Shown: positions 18,152-26,358 of the stretch, piece after piece
Numbering within the stretch: position 1 is the first letter of the stretch
How the letters are laid out: each line of letters opens with the position of its first letter
Origin: an uncultured Eubacteriales bacterium
GTDB lineage: Bacteria > Bacillota > Clostridia > Christensenellales > CAG-138
Reading direction: 5' to 3'
Assembly (NCBI GenBank): GCA_902761365.1
Contig: CACWJZ010000009.1
Span: 44,991-108,990, forward strand
DNA: 64,000 bases
Program-made: the position numbers and the translations under genes
Notes under the pieces: model-generated
Told to the model about the DNA's origin: nothing
What the model saw: only the letters and a program-made list of their open reading frames with translations
Database searches by the model: none

Positions 18152-18604
18152 TCAGGCCATGAGCGCGCTCTCGGTGACGCCCTTCTCGGCGGCCTTCGCA
18201 TACCAGCTCTGGGCGTCCTCCGGGTCCTTCTCCACGCCGATGCCCTTCTCGCTGCAAACCCCGCGGACGAACAGCGCCTCCCCGTCGCCCAGGTCGATGG
18301 CCTTCGTGAGCAGCTCCACGGCCTTTTTGCCGTTGACCTTCACCCCGTCGCCGAACATGTACATGGCGGCCAGGGCGGTCATGGCCGGGGCGTAGTCCTG
18401 GGCCGCGGCCTTCTCCAGCCAGTTGAGGGCATTCTCCAGATCCTTGGGGAACACCTCCCCCAGCAGGTGGTACCGGCCCAGGGTGGCCTGCCCCTGGGCA
18501 TAGCCTGCAAAGGCCGAGGCCATGAGGGACAGCCCGAGACCCTGCTTGTCGTTCTTTTCCAGATAGTCCAGATAATCCTTATAGTGCTCTTCGCCGGATT
18601 TCAT
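18152..18604 (-). CDS. Sel1-repeat (TPR-like) protein
   Basis: This 150-residue protein contains helical Sel1-like repeats, seen as ALNWLEKAAAQDYAPAMTAL, KAVELLTKAIDLGDGEALF and DAQSWYAKAAEKGVTESA. Such repeats form protein-binding solenoids. It has no signal peptide, so it is cytoplasmic. GGAGG lies eight bases before the ATG. It stands between the second gamma-glutamyltransferase and the NagA-like gene. The partner is unknown. Confidence 0.75.
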   Translation of the reverse strand: MKSGEEHYKDYLDYLEKNDKQGLGLSLMASAFAGYAQGQATLGRYHLLGEVFPKDLENALNWLEKAAAQDYAPAMTALAAMYMFGDGVKVNGKKAVELLTKAIDLGDGEALFVRGVCSEKGIGVEKDPEDAQSWYAKAAEKGVTESALMA

Positions 18605-18640
18605 CGGTTTTTCCTCCTATATATGTTCAAATGATGGGGT

Positions 18641-20350
18641 TCAGTATGCTGCCGCCTTGCCGTCCCGCCGGGGATCGGCCGCGCCGCGAAGGGTCCCGTC
18701 ATCCAAGCGCTGCACCGCCTGAACGCAGGGGAAGGTGAACCAGACCTCGCTGGCGTTCACCTTGTGGCCCATGGCTCTGAGGGTTTCCAGGACCGTCTCG
18801 TCCACCCGCCGTTCGATGATGAGGGTCCCAAAATCGTCGTGCATGCGGACGGCGTCGATGGCGGCCTGCACGTCCATGCCGTGGTCGATGATTTTGGTGA
18901 TCACCTGCAGCACGCCGCTGATGATCCGCGTGGCCCCGGGCGCGCCCAGGGCCAGAACGGGCTGGCCGTCCTTCAGCACCAGGGTGGGGCTCATGGAGCT
19001 CAGGGGACGCTTGTTCCCCGCCACCACGTTGGGGCTCAGCGGATCGGTGGAGAAGTCGAACAGGGTGTCGTTCAGCAGGATGCCCGTGCCCTCCGCCACC
19101 AGGCCCGAAGCGAAGGTGGCGTCCACGGTCTTGGTCACGGCCACCATGTTCCCGGCCGCGTCCAGGATGGCGTAGCTGGTGGTGGAGTCGGATTCAAAGG
19201 GCCAGGGGTCGGCGGCCTCGTAGGTCTGGGATCTGTTCAGGTCGATCCGCGCCGCCTGGGCTTTGGCGTAGGCTTTGTTTGTGAGGCCCGCCACCGGCAC
19301 ATCCACATACTCCGGGTCGCCCATGTACCGGGCCCGGTCCGCATAGCAAAGCTTCATGGCCTCGGAGAGCAGGTGGAAGTAAGCTGGGCTTTCCGGGTCC
19401 AGGGCGCCCACGTCGAAGTGCTCCAGGATGTTCAGCATCTCCACGATGATGGTGCCGCCGGAGCTGGGCAGGTTGGAGCTGTAGATGTCATACCTCCGGT
19501 AGGTGCCGTGGACGGGCTCCGTCACGTTGATCGTATAGTTGGCGAAATCCTCCAGGGTGAGGCAGCCCCCGTCCGCCTGGACCGCGGAAACGATCTTTTC
19601 CGCGATCTCGCCCCGGTAGAAGGCGCTCTCCCCCTGGTCGGCGATGAGCCGCAGGGTGCGGGCCAGGTCCGGATTGCGGATGACGTCCCCCGCCTCAAAG
19701 GGCACCCAATCCTCGTCGAGATAGATGGCCGCCGTGCTGTCGTGCTGCAGGATGGCCCGATAGGCGTCCTTGATGTCCCGGCTGGTGATGTGGGACACGA
19801 CGAAGCCCTCCTCCGCCATCTGGATGGCCGGTGCCATGACCGCCTCCCGGTCCATGGTGCCGTAGGTCTCCAGGGCATACAGCAGCCCCTTCACGTCTCC
19901 AGGCACGGCCACGGCCTTGCCGCCGATCTTGTTCTCCTGGTTCAACACGGAGCCGTCGGGGTTCACTTCCCACATGTCCAGGGAGGCCGCAGCCCCGGAG
20001 CGGTCCCGAAAGTCGAGGAAGAAGGTCTCCCCTGTGGCGAGGCGCAGCGTCATGAACCCGCCGCCACCGATGCCGGAGGACTGCTGCTCGCACACGCCCA
20101 AGGCAAAGCCCACGGCCACCGCCGCGTCCACGGCGTTGCCGCCCTGCTTCAGGATCTCCAGGCCGATCTCGGTGCACTCCGCCCGGCCCGTGGCGATGAC
20201 GCCGTTTTGGCCCGTGGCGTCCCGGCCGCCCAAGATGACGTCCTCCCCGCCGACGGCCGCCGAAAGGGGAACGCAGGTACAGAAAAGCGCCAGGACCAAC
20301 AGGCAGAGGCTCACTCGTTTGCGGATGGAAGCGGGGGCGTGATTCAGCAT
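18641..20350 (-). CDS. ggt: Gamma-glutamyltransferase, Sec-type signal
   Basis: This 569-residue second gamma-glutamyltransferase has an ordinary signal peptide (VSLCLLVLALFCTCVPLSAAV) instead of a Tat signal. It shows GGGGFMTLR, the substrate Arg in LDFRDRSG, the nucleophile Thr in DSTTSYAILDAAGN (about 390), PLSSMSPTLVL and GAPGATRII. The third residue of the TTH motif is Ser instead of His, and GSPGG is GAPGA, so its acceptor preference may differ from the Tat paralogue at 13414-15258. GGGAG precedes ATG 20350. It follows the ABC operon after a terminator-like hairpin. Confidence 0.92.
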   Translation of the reverse strand: MLNHAPASIRKRVSLCLLVLALFCTCVPLSAAVGGEDVILGGRDATGQNGVIATGRAECTEIGLEILKQGGNAVDAAVAVGFALGVCEQQSSGIGGGGFMTLRLATGETFFLDFRDRSGAAASLDMWEVNPDGSVLNQENKIGGKAVAVPGDVKGLLYALETYGTMDREAVMAPAIQMAEEGFVVSHITSRDIKDAYRAILQHDSTAAIYLDEDWVPFEAGDVIRNPDLARTLRLIADQGESAFYRGEIAEKIVSAVQADGGCLTLEDFANYTINVTEPVHGTYRRYDIYSSNLPSSGGTIIVEMLNILEHFDVGALDPESPAYFHLLSEAMKLCYADRARYMGDPEYVDVPVAGLTNKAYAKAQAARIDLNRSQTYEAADPWPFESDSTTSYAILDAAGNMVAVTKTVDATFASGLVAEGTGILLNDTLFDFSTDPLSPNVVAGNKRPLSSMSPTLVLKDGQPVLALGAPGATRIISGVLQVITKIIDHGMDVQAAIDAVRMHDDFGTLIIERRVDETVLETLRAMGHKVNASEVWFTFPCVQAVQRLDDGTLRGAADPRRDGKAAAY

Positions 20351-20430
20351 AGGCGTCTCCCGGAGGTGTTTGTTGTCAGTATACCGTCATTCCCATAAAA
20401 AAGCAAACGGAAATCTTTTGCATGCAAAAC

Positions 20431-20456
20431 GGCGGGCCGCCTTTCGGAAGCCCGCC
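20431..20456 (-). terminator. Hairpin after the ABC operon
   Basis: GGCGGGC and GCCCGCC pair around a 12-base loop and are followed on the minus strand by GTTTTGC. A second weaker hairpin (GGCGC / GCGCC arms) lies near 20493-20512, closer to the last gene of the operon. Confidence 0.5.
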
Positions 20457-20528
20457 GCTAATGGTCTGTCACCCATATCGACAATCTGAGGCGCCCGGCC
20501 ATGCCGAGCGCCTTTGTTTGGTTGCTGA

Positions 20529-21020
20529 TCAGCCCTGGGGCGTTGAATCCATGTCGGTGCTGATGCCGAATTCGTCCTCGGTGGGAAGGGCCTCCTCGGG
20601 TTCGGGTTCCTGCTCAGCTGCAGAGATGAACTCCGACAGATACGCCTCCTGAGGCAGGCCCGCCAGATACGCCGGCAGGTTGATGATGATGCCGTCCATG
20701 GAATAGGGGAGCTTGAGCTGGATCTCTCGAGTCTCCTCCGCCCCCTTCTTCTCCTTGGTGACGATCAGGGTGATCTTGAAGTTCTGGCCGATGTTGGTGG
20801 CCATGCCGCGCTCCCGCTTGTTGAGTTTGGTCAGGGTCTTGCCGTTCTGCACGACCTCGATCTTGTGCATGGCGCTGTAAGTCTGGCCGTTGTACTCCAG
20901 GGTCTTGTTGTCAAGATACACGGTATGGCCCCGGCCCACGATGAACATGAGCCCGGCGATGAGCACCAGCAGCAGCACGGCACCGGTGCAAAAGAGGATC
21001 CTGCGTGTCTTGTTGCTCAT
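20529..21020 (-). CDS. DUF6672-like membrane-anchored protein of the ABC operon
   Basis: This 163-residue protein has one N-terminal membrane anchor (ILFCTGAVLLLVLIAGLMFIV) and an external domain starting GRGHTVYLDNKTLEYNGQTY. The domain ends in an acidic tail. I associate this pattern, from memory, with DUF6672 proteins that travel with sugar-type ABC importers. Function is unknown. The start overlaps the preceding permease stop by ATGA, showing coupling to the transporter. Confidence 0.6.
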   Translation of the reverse strand: MSNKTRRILFCTGAVLLLVLIAGLMFIVGRGHTVYLDNKTLEYNGQTYSAMHKIEVVQNGKTLTKLNKRERGMATNIGQNFKITLIVTKEKKGAEETREIQLKLPYSMDGIIINLPAYLAGLPQEAYLSEFISAAEQEPEPEEALPTEDEFGISTDMDSTPQG

Positions 21021-22135
21021 TTGGCTCCCTCCTCCATCTGCTCCCGCTGGAGCTGCAGTCCCATTTGGCTCTTCTGCCGACGCTTCTTGGTCTCATACAT
21101 GATGAGCGACAGGGTGATGACGCCGTAGGAAACGAAGACCCGGAAGTATTCACCGATCATGGAGTCGCCCGTGATCTGGGCGCCCGCCTTGGGGGCCACG
21201 ATGAACATGGTGTGGAAGAGGATCACGCCCAGGAACACGTTGCCGATGGAGGCCCGGTCAACCGAAGCGCCGCCCACCAGCAGCGCCGCGATGCAGAACA
21301 TGCCGATCTGGGAGTGGGAGCTGTAGGTGGCGATGTTGCCCATGTTCTGCAGATACAGGATCATGCCGAACCCGGCCAGCACCGTGGAGATGACGATGGA
21401 GATGATGCGGGTGCGCTCCACGTTGATGCCCGCGTCCCGAGCCACGTTCATATCCTGGCCCACGGCCCGCATATCCTGGCCCAGCTTGGTCCGGCGGAAC
21501 CAGACGATGAACAGGCAGAGCACGCCGATGATCAGGAAGGTGAGCACCGGGATCTTGACGCCGTTGGTCCGAATGGCCAGGAGGTTATCGATGCACTGGC
21601 GCATGTTCAGCAATGACACCGTGTTGCGGATGCCGTAGCCTCGGGGCAGCTTCACGGAGAAGTGGCTGATGGGTATGATAGAGCCCATCATATACAGCAC
21701 GATCAGCTGATAGATGCCGTTCATAAAGAAGCTGATGATGTAGCTGGTGATCATCTCCCGGCCCTTGGCCATGTTCAGGATCTTGCCGCAGAAGGTGCCC
21801 AGCAGGACCGAGATGGGGATCGACAGGATCATAGCCAGGATCACGCCGGGGATGCCCCAGATCTGCCAGTCGGACACGAAGATCAGCGCGATCTCCCCCG
21901 CCATGGCGCCCAGCGTCATGCCGAAGTTCAGGCCCATGCCGGACATGATGGGGATGAGCAGGGCCAAAATCAGGAAGATGTTCCGCCCCATACGGGTGAT
22001 GATCTCGTTGAGCAGATAGCTGAACGAGAAGCCGGAGAGGGGGATGCAAAACGCGCAGATCAGCACGAACATGATGGGGACGGTGTTGTCCCGCACGAAG
22101 GAGAGAAGCTTCGCGCCAAAGCTCTTGTTTTTCAT
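21017..22135 (-). CDS. ABC transporter permease (RbsC-like), second
   Basis: This 372-residue inner-membrane permease of the BPD_transp_2 class has about nine helices. It contains GMGLNFGMTLGAMAGEIALIF and the coupling region RRTKLGQDMRAVGQDMNVARDAGINVERTRII, which contacts the ATPase. Members import sugars, nucleosides or lipoprotein-delivered ligands. It overlaps the first permease by ATGA and shares its layout, so the two form a heterodimer. The substrate is unknown. Confidence 0.88.
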   Translation of the reverse strand: MKNKSFGAKLLSFVRDNTVPIMFVLICAFCIPLSGFSFSYLLNEIITRMGRNIFLILALLIPIMSGMGLNFGMTLGAMAGEIALIFVSDWQIWGIPGVILAMILSIPISVLLGTFCGKILNMAKGREMITSYIISFFMNGIYQLIVLYMMGSIIPISHFSVKLPRGYGIRNTVSLLNMRQCIDNLLAIRTNGVKIPVLTFLIIGVLCLFIVWFRRTKLGQDMRAVGQDMNVARDAGINVERTRIISIVISTVLAGFGMILYLQNMGNIATYSSHSQIGMFCIAALLVGGASVDRASIGNVFLGVILFHTMFIVAPKAGAQITGDSMIGEYFRVFVSYGVITLSLIMYETKKRRQKSQMGLQLQREQMEEGAK

Positions 22136-23208
22136 TTGCTCGCCTCCGTTCTTCTGGTCAACGCGTAAAGGATCATGCCCTGGGAGGCGACGACCCGGAT
22201 GACCTCGCTCATATCCATATGGATCATGTTGTTCATGACCGTGGGGGTCATGGTGACGATGCCCTGGAACAGGAAGGTGCCGATGATGACGTTGGCGATG
22301 GACGCCTTGTTGACGGACGCGCCGCCGATCAGAATGGCGGACACGGCCGGCAGCGCCATGTAGAAGGGCGCCATATACAGCTGGATGAAGCCGAATCCCT
22401 GTTCATACACCAGGATGCCGATGGCGGCCAGCCAAGTGGAGAGCACCACGGAGAGGAGCCGCATCCTGTCCACGTTCACGCCGGCGGCCCGGGCGAAGGT
22501 GGGATTGGAGCCCACGGCGGTCATGGCCGTGCCGGTCTTGGTGTGGAGGAACGCCCACATGGCAAAGGCCAGCAGGGCAAAGAACAGCAGCGTCCCCGTG
22601 GGGATGGACAGGGAGCCGATGTTGATCTGCAGGAAGTTGGCCAGCACCTTGTCGTAGAAGCCCTCCAGGGAGATGGTGGTACGAAGGCCCTTGCCTGCGA
22701 AGCCCCAGACCATGGTCGGGCTGTGGTAGGGCAGCAGCAGCCACATCATGCACATGAAAGATACCGAGGAGAAGCCCACGTAGGTGGCGATCATCATCTC
22801 GCCGCCCTTGATCTTGTTGAGCAGCCATCCATAGCCCATGCCCAGGATGATGGCGATGGGCGTGGCGATCAGGATGGCCATCAAAAAGCTCAGGCCACCG
22901 GTGAAGCCGAACTCGATGGACAGCGTGGCGCCCAGCAGGCCCGAGATGATGCCGAGCGGCAGGCCGAAGTTCAACCCGCAGCCGGAGTGGATCATGGGCA
23001 CCATGGCGAGGACCATGATGGCGTTCCAGCTGAAGCGGTTGATGGTGTTGCTGATCTGCATCCAGAAGCCGGCGCCTACGAAGGGCGCGGCGATGTACAG
23101 CATCAGCAGGAAGGCCGCGATGATCAGCCGCGGCAGGCCGAAGCTGTTCACGAAGCTTCTGAGCCGATCGCGCAGCGTGAGATCAGTTTTATACAATGGT
23201 TCGTTCAT
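22132..23208 (-). CDS. ABC transporter permease (RbsC-like), first
   Basis: This 358-residue permease of the same class has SGCGLNFGLPLGIISGLLGA near residue 75 and the coupling loop HTKTGTAMTAVGSNPTFARAAGVNVDRMRLL. It starts 10 bases after the ATPase stop and overlaps the second permease by four bases. Two different permeases in tandem fit a heterodimeric channel. No residue reveals the substrate. Confidence 0.88.
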   Translation of the reverse strand: MNEPLYKTDLTLRDRLRSFVNSFGLPRLIIAAFLLMLYIAAPFVGAGFWMQISNTINRFSWNAIMVLAMVPMIHSGCGLNFGLPLGIISGLLGATLSIEFGFTGGLSFLMAILIATPIAIILGMGYGWLLNKIKGGEMMIATYVGFSSVSFMCMMWLLLPYHSPTMVWGFAGKGLRTTISLEGFYDKVLANFLQINIGSLSIPTGTLLFFALLAFAMWAFLHTKTGTAMTAVGSNPTFARAAGVNVDRMRLLSVVLSTWLAAIGILVYEQGFGFIQLYMAPFYMALPAVSAILIGGASVNKASIANVIIGTFLFQGIVTMTPTVMNNMIHMDMSEVIRVVASQGMILYALTRRTEASK

Positions 23209-23218
23209 GCTGTCCTCC

Positions 23219-24808
23219 TCACTTCACCATGCTGACCATCAGCATGCCAAACTCCTCTGACGGGTCGGTGGCGGGACGGATGCCGGCGATCTTGCCGCCG
23301 GAGACGATGGCGATACGGTCACAGACTTGCCTGAGCTCCTCCAGCTCCGAAGAGATCATAACGACGGTGACGCCGCTCTCCCGATTGAACCGGCGCAGCG
23401 CCTCCAGCACCAGGGCCTTTGCGCCCACGTCGATGCCGCGGGTGGGCTCGGAGACGAAGAGGAACTTCGGCTCCAGGGCGAACGCCTTAGCAAGGCAGAT
23501 CTTCTGCTGGTTGCCGCCGGACAGCTCCTTCGCCTTCTGCTTGGAGCTGGTGCACTTGATGGCCAGCTCGTCGATATACCGCTCGGTGATCTCCCGGATC
23601 GCCTTTTCGTCGCGCCACTTGATGAGGCCGCCCAGATAGTTTTTCAGGAACTTGTCCTGGACCTGCATGGCCGGGAAGGCCACGTTCCATTCCAGGGTCT
23701 CGTCCAGCAGCAGGCCCACGCCGCGCCGATCCTCCGACACGAAGGCCAGCGATGCATCCAGGCACTTGCGGGGGCTGTTCAAGGGGATGGGCTTTCCATC
23801 CAGCTCCACGGTGCCGCCCGCTTCGTAGAGGCCCATGATCCCGTTGGGGATGCCCAGCTTCCCCTGGCCGGCGAGGCCGCCGATGCCCAGGATCTCGCCC
23901 TCCTTCACGTCCAGGCTCACGTCCCGGACGATCTCGCCGGGCATATCGACCCACAGACGACGGATGGACATGATCGTCTTGCCGTCCGACTTATCCCGCA
24001 CGCCTGCGCTGGCGGCCGTATCGATGTTCCGGCCGACCATCCATTTGGAGATCTCGCTGACGTTGGTCTCCTTGGCGGGAATATCCTTGACCACAAAGCC
24101 GTCGCGCATGACGACGACCTTGTCACAGACCGACAGGATCTCATGGAGCCGGTGGGTGATGAAGATCACGGCGATGCCGTTTTTCGACATGGAGCGGATG
24201 GACTCGAGAAGCGCTTCCGCCTCCTTCTCCGTCAAAACGGCGGTGGGCTCGTCCAGGATCAGGAGTTTGAGCTGATCCTTGCTGAGCTCTCGGGCGATCT
24301 CCGTGAACTGCTTGTGGCCCACAGGCATCTCATTGATGACCATGCTCTTGTCTACCTGGAACCCCATCTTTTCGATGGCGGTCTCCGCCCTGCCGGTCAT
24401 CTGGTTATAATCCAGTGTATCGAGCCGGTCTCCAAAGACCTCGGAGACCACATTCCGCTTCTTCGGCTCCCGATTCAGGAGAATGTTCTCCGTGGCCGTG
24501 AAGCCGGGGATCAGGGAAAACTCCTGATGCACCATGCCGATGCCCGCGGCCAGGGCGTCGAAGGGCGTTTCGAAATGGACCGGCTGTCCGTTGAGCAGGA
24601 TCTCTCCCTCGTAGCCGCCGGTCTCCCGGATGACATCCATACCGAAAAGGATCTTCATCAGCGTGCTCTTGCCGGCGCCGTTCTCGCCGCAGAGCCCCAG
24701 TACCTCACCCTCACCCAGCGTGATGTTGATGTCGGTCAGGACCTGGTTGCCGAAGAAGTCCTTCTTGATGTTGCGCATTTCCAACAGGGGCGTGTTCTTT
24801 TTTTCCAT
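23219..24808 (-). CDS. ABC transporter ATPase with two nucleotide-binding domains
   Basis: This 529-residue RbsA/MglA-type duplicated ATPase drives the two permeases. Domain 1 has Walker A GENGAGKST (about 40) and Walker B LLILDEPTAVL, but its signature is altered (MPVGHKQFTEIA instead of LSGGQ). Domain 2 has the degenerate Walker A GGLAGQGKLG typical of this class and a full LSGGNQQK signature. The expected LFVSEPTRGIDVG follows. One consensus site is thus assembled in trans, as in relatives. It is the second gene after the binding protein. Confidence 0.92.
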   Translation of the reverse strand: MEKKNTPLLEMRNIKKDFFGNQVLTDINITLGEGEVLGLCGENGAGKSTLMKILFGMDVIRETGGYEGEILLNGQPVHFETPFDALAAGIGMVHQEFSLIPGFTATENILLNREPKKRNVVSEVFGDRLDTLDYNQMTGRAETAIEKMGFQVDKSMVINEMPVGHKQFTEIARELSKDQLKLLILDEPTAVLTEKEAEALLESIRSMSKNGIAVIFITHRLHEILSVCDKVVVMRDGFVVKDIPAKETNVSEISKWMVGRNIDTAASAGVRDKSDGKTIMSIRRLWVDMPGEIVRDVSLDVKEGEILGIGGLAGQGKLGIPNGIMGLYEAGGTVELDGKPIPLNSPRKCLDASLAFVSEDRRGVGLLLDETLEWNVAFPAMQVQDKFLKNYLGGLIKWRDEKAIREITERYIDELAIKCTSSKQKAKELSGGNQQKICLAKAFALEPKFLFVSEPTRGIDVGAKALVLEALRRFNRESGVTVVMISSELEELRQVCDRIAIVSGGKIAGIRPATDPSEEFGMLMVSMVK

Positions 24809-24834
24809 TTTTTACAGGCCCTCTTTCTTAAAAG

Positions 24835-24859
24835 GGGGGGAGGATTGGGCCCTCCCCCC
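24835..24859 (-). promoter_or_regulatory. Stem-loop between binding-protein and ATPase genes
   Basis: A perfect 9-base G/C stem (GGGGGGAGG / CCTCCCCCC) is followed by TTTTAAG on the minus strand. It lies 24 bases after the binding-protein stop. Partial termination or 3'-end stabilisation there would give more binding protein than transporter, a common arrangement (inference). Confidence 0.6.
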
Positions 24860-24882
24860 ATGTCGCTCAGTTGCGGTTCAGC

Positions 24883-26076
24883 TTATTTGATGGTGAAGTA
24901 CTTCTCAGGCACCTCGATCTCGGTGGCGCCCATGTAGTGGCCGGGATTGCCCATGATGTAGGTATCCTGGTACACAAGGAAGGTGTTGTCGGCCTTGACG
25001 CCGGTCTCCGCATTGGTGTAGTTGGAGCCGTTCCAGGCAGCACCGGGGGAGAAGACTTCGTACGCCTTGGCGATGTCGTCCATGTCGAGCAGCTCGCTCT
25101 CGCCCTTGATGACGTTCACAGCATGCTGGGCAAGACCGGCGGACACGGTGTAGCCATAGGAGTAGGCCCAGGTGCCGAAGCGGCCAGCGCCACCCTTCTC
25201 GCAGACGGCCTGCTCGACCTTGGCCAGGATCTTGGCGTAGTCACCAGCCTCAGCGGTCAGATCGATGCCCAGGGCACCGGGGTAACCCATGGTGGGAGAG
25301 GGCAGATCAGCCTCGACGAAGCAGCCGCCGTAGGCGAGGAGCTGCTTGAGCAAGGGCTCGGTGTGTGCGTCGTTGGTGCAGAAGTAGGCAGCGTTCTTGC
25401 CATACTGCTCGACCCACTGGGGCACATGCTCGAGGATGTAAGCCTGGGCACCGGCCACGCCCACGTCGGTGGTGGGATCGGGCGCGGTCTCCAGGACGAA
25501 GGTCATGCCAAACTCTTCGCAGGCAGCCTTCATGATGGCCACGCGGCGGCTCATGGTCTCATAGGACATGTGCCGGGGGAAGGAGATATGGACGAAGGTG
25601 TCGCAGCCCATCTCGTGAGCGGTCCGAATCATTAGGTAGCCGCGGGCGACGAAGTCGTTGTTGCAGACCAGGTCAGCGGCGCTGCCGATCTCGGGCAGGT
25701 CCTCGTGGGACTCACCGGCGATGCAGAGGATGTCAGGACGACGCTCCTTGATCTGACGGAAGGCCTCGGTGGTGCCGGGCACGGCCTGGTTGACGATGAT
25801 GGCCTTCATCAGAGGATCGTCGGACATGTTGACGATGGTCTGGATGGTGGTCTCCAGCTCCTCAGTGAAGTTGTCGGGATAGATGGCCAGCTTGACCACA
25901 TCCTCGCCGTACATGGCCTGGAAGGCCTCGGCGCCACGACGATCATCCTCGCTCTGGGAGACGGAGCCGGTGATGATGCCGATGTGGAACTCATCGTCAG
26001 CAGCAGCGGGCTTCGCGATGGCGACCAGGGTGAACAGCATGGTCAGCGCAAGCATCAGGGACAGTGCTTTCTTCAT
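24883..26076 (-). CDS. DUF3798-type substrate-binding protein
   Basis: This 397-residue exported protein has a signal peptide (LSLMLALTMLFTLVAIAKPAAA) and a periplasmic-binding-protein type 1 fold. It shows FHIGIITGSVSQSEDDRRGAE at the mature start, then PDNFTEELETTIQTIV, IIVNQAVPGT and HISFPRHMSYETM. I associate this pattern with the DUF3798 family. No Cys lipobox is seen, so it may be tethered by uncleaved signal or be free. The ligand is unknown. ATG 26076 is preceded by GGAGG 11 bases upstream. Larger open frames extending further upstream run through the promoter and were not used. Confidence 0.85.
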   Translation of the reverse strand: MKKALSLMLALTMLFTLVAIAKPAAADDEFHIGIITGSVSQSEDDRRGAEAFQAMYGEDVVKLAIYPDNFTEELETTIQTIVNMSDDPLMKAIIVNQAVPGTTEAFRQIKERRPDILCIAGESHEDLPEIGSAADLVCNNDFVARGYLMIRTAHEMGCDTFVHISFPRHMSYETMSRRVAIMKAACEEFGMTFVLETAPDPTTDVGVAGAQAYILEHVPQWVEQYGKNAAYFCTNDAHTEPLLKQLLAYGGCFVEADLPSPTMGYPGALGIDLTAEAGDYAKILAKVEQAVCEKGGAGRFGTWAYSYGYTVSAGLAQHAVNVIKGESELLDMDDIAKAYEVFSPGAAWNGSNYTNAETGVKADNTFLVYQDTYIMGNPGHYMGATEIEVPEKYFTIK

Positions 26077-26231
26077 GGTTTTGATTTCCTCCTGTTTTTT
26101 ATTCTCGGGTGGTCCGGCGTTTTTTTCCCATAGAAAGGAACGTTTTCTTTTGTGAAACAAAAGAAACGAGGCGTACGCCTCGTGCGGCCGTTTTACCCGT
26201 CTGCTGGGTAAAAGCGCAGGACGTCCTGAAC
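26077..26231 (-). promoter_or_regulatory. Structured 5' leader of the ABC operon with three hairpins
   Basis: In transcript order there are three stems: TTTTACCC / GGGTAAAA (26191-26213), the palindrome CGAGGCGTACGCCTCG (26168-26183) and GTTTCTTTTGT / ACAAAAGAAAAC (about 26143-26168). No known riboswitch consensus was recognised. It could be a sensing leader or an inserted repeat. Confidence 0.5.
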
Positions 26232-26238
26232 ACATATT

Positions 26239-26267
26239 AGTATAGACAGTTGACAGCGCCTTGTCAA
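26239..26267 (-). promoter_or_regulatory. Sigma-A promoter of the ABC operon with overlapping palindrome
   Basis: A consensus TTGACA (26262-26267) and TATACT (26239-26244) are separated by 17 bases. A palindrome TTGACA-6-TGTCAA (26250-26267) covers the -35 box and is a candidate operator. Confidence 0.8.
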
Positions 26268-26358
26268 TCAATTGTTCACATTCCCCTGCCGTCGCCTGTT
26301 CTGCATAGCTTCTCTGTATTCGAGGCACAGTAAGAAAAAAACGGAAAGGAAACGCAAG

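Noticed and set aside
26077-26231. Assignment of the ABC leader to a known riboswitch (purine, guanidine)
   Set aside because: The conserved core bases of those classes are not present. Only the stems are visible.
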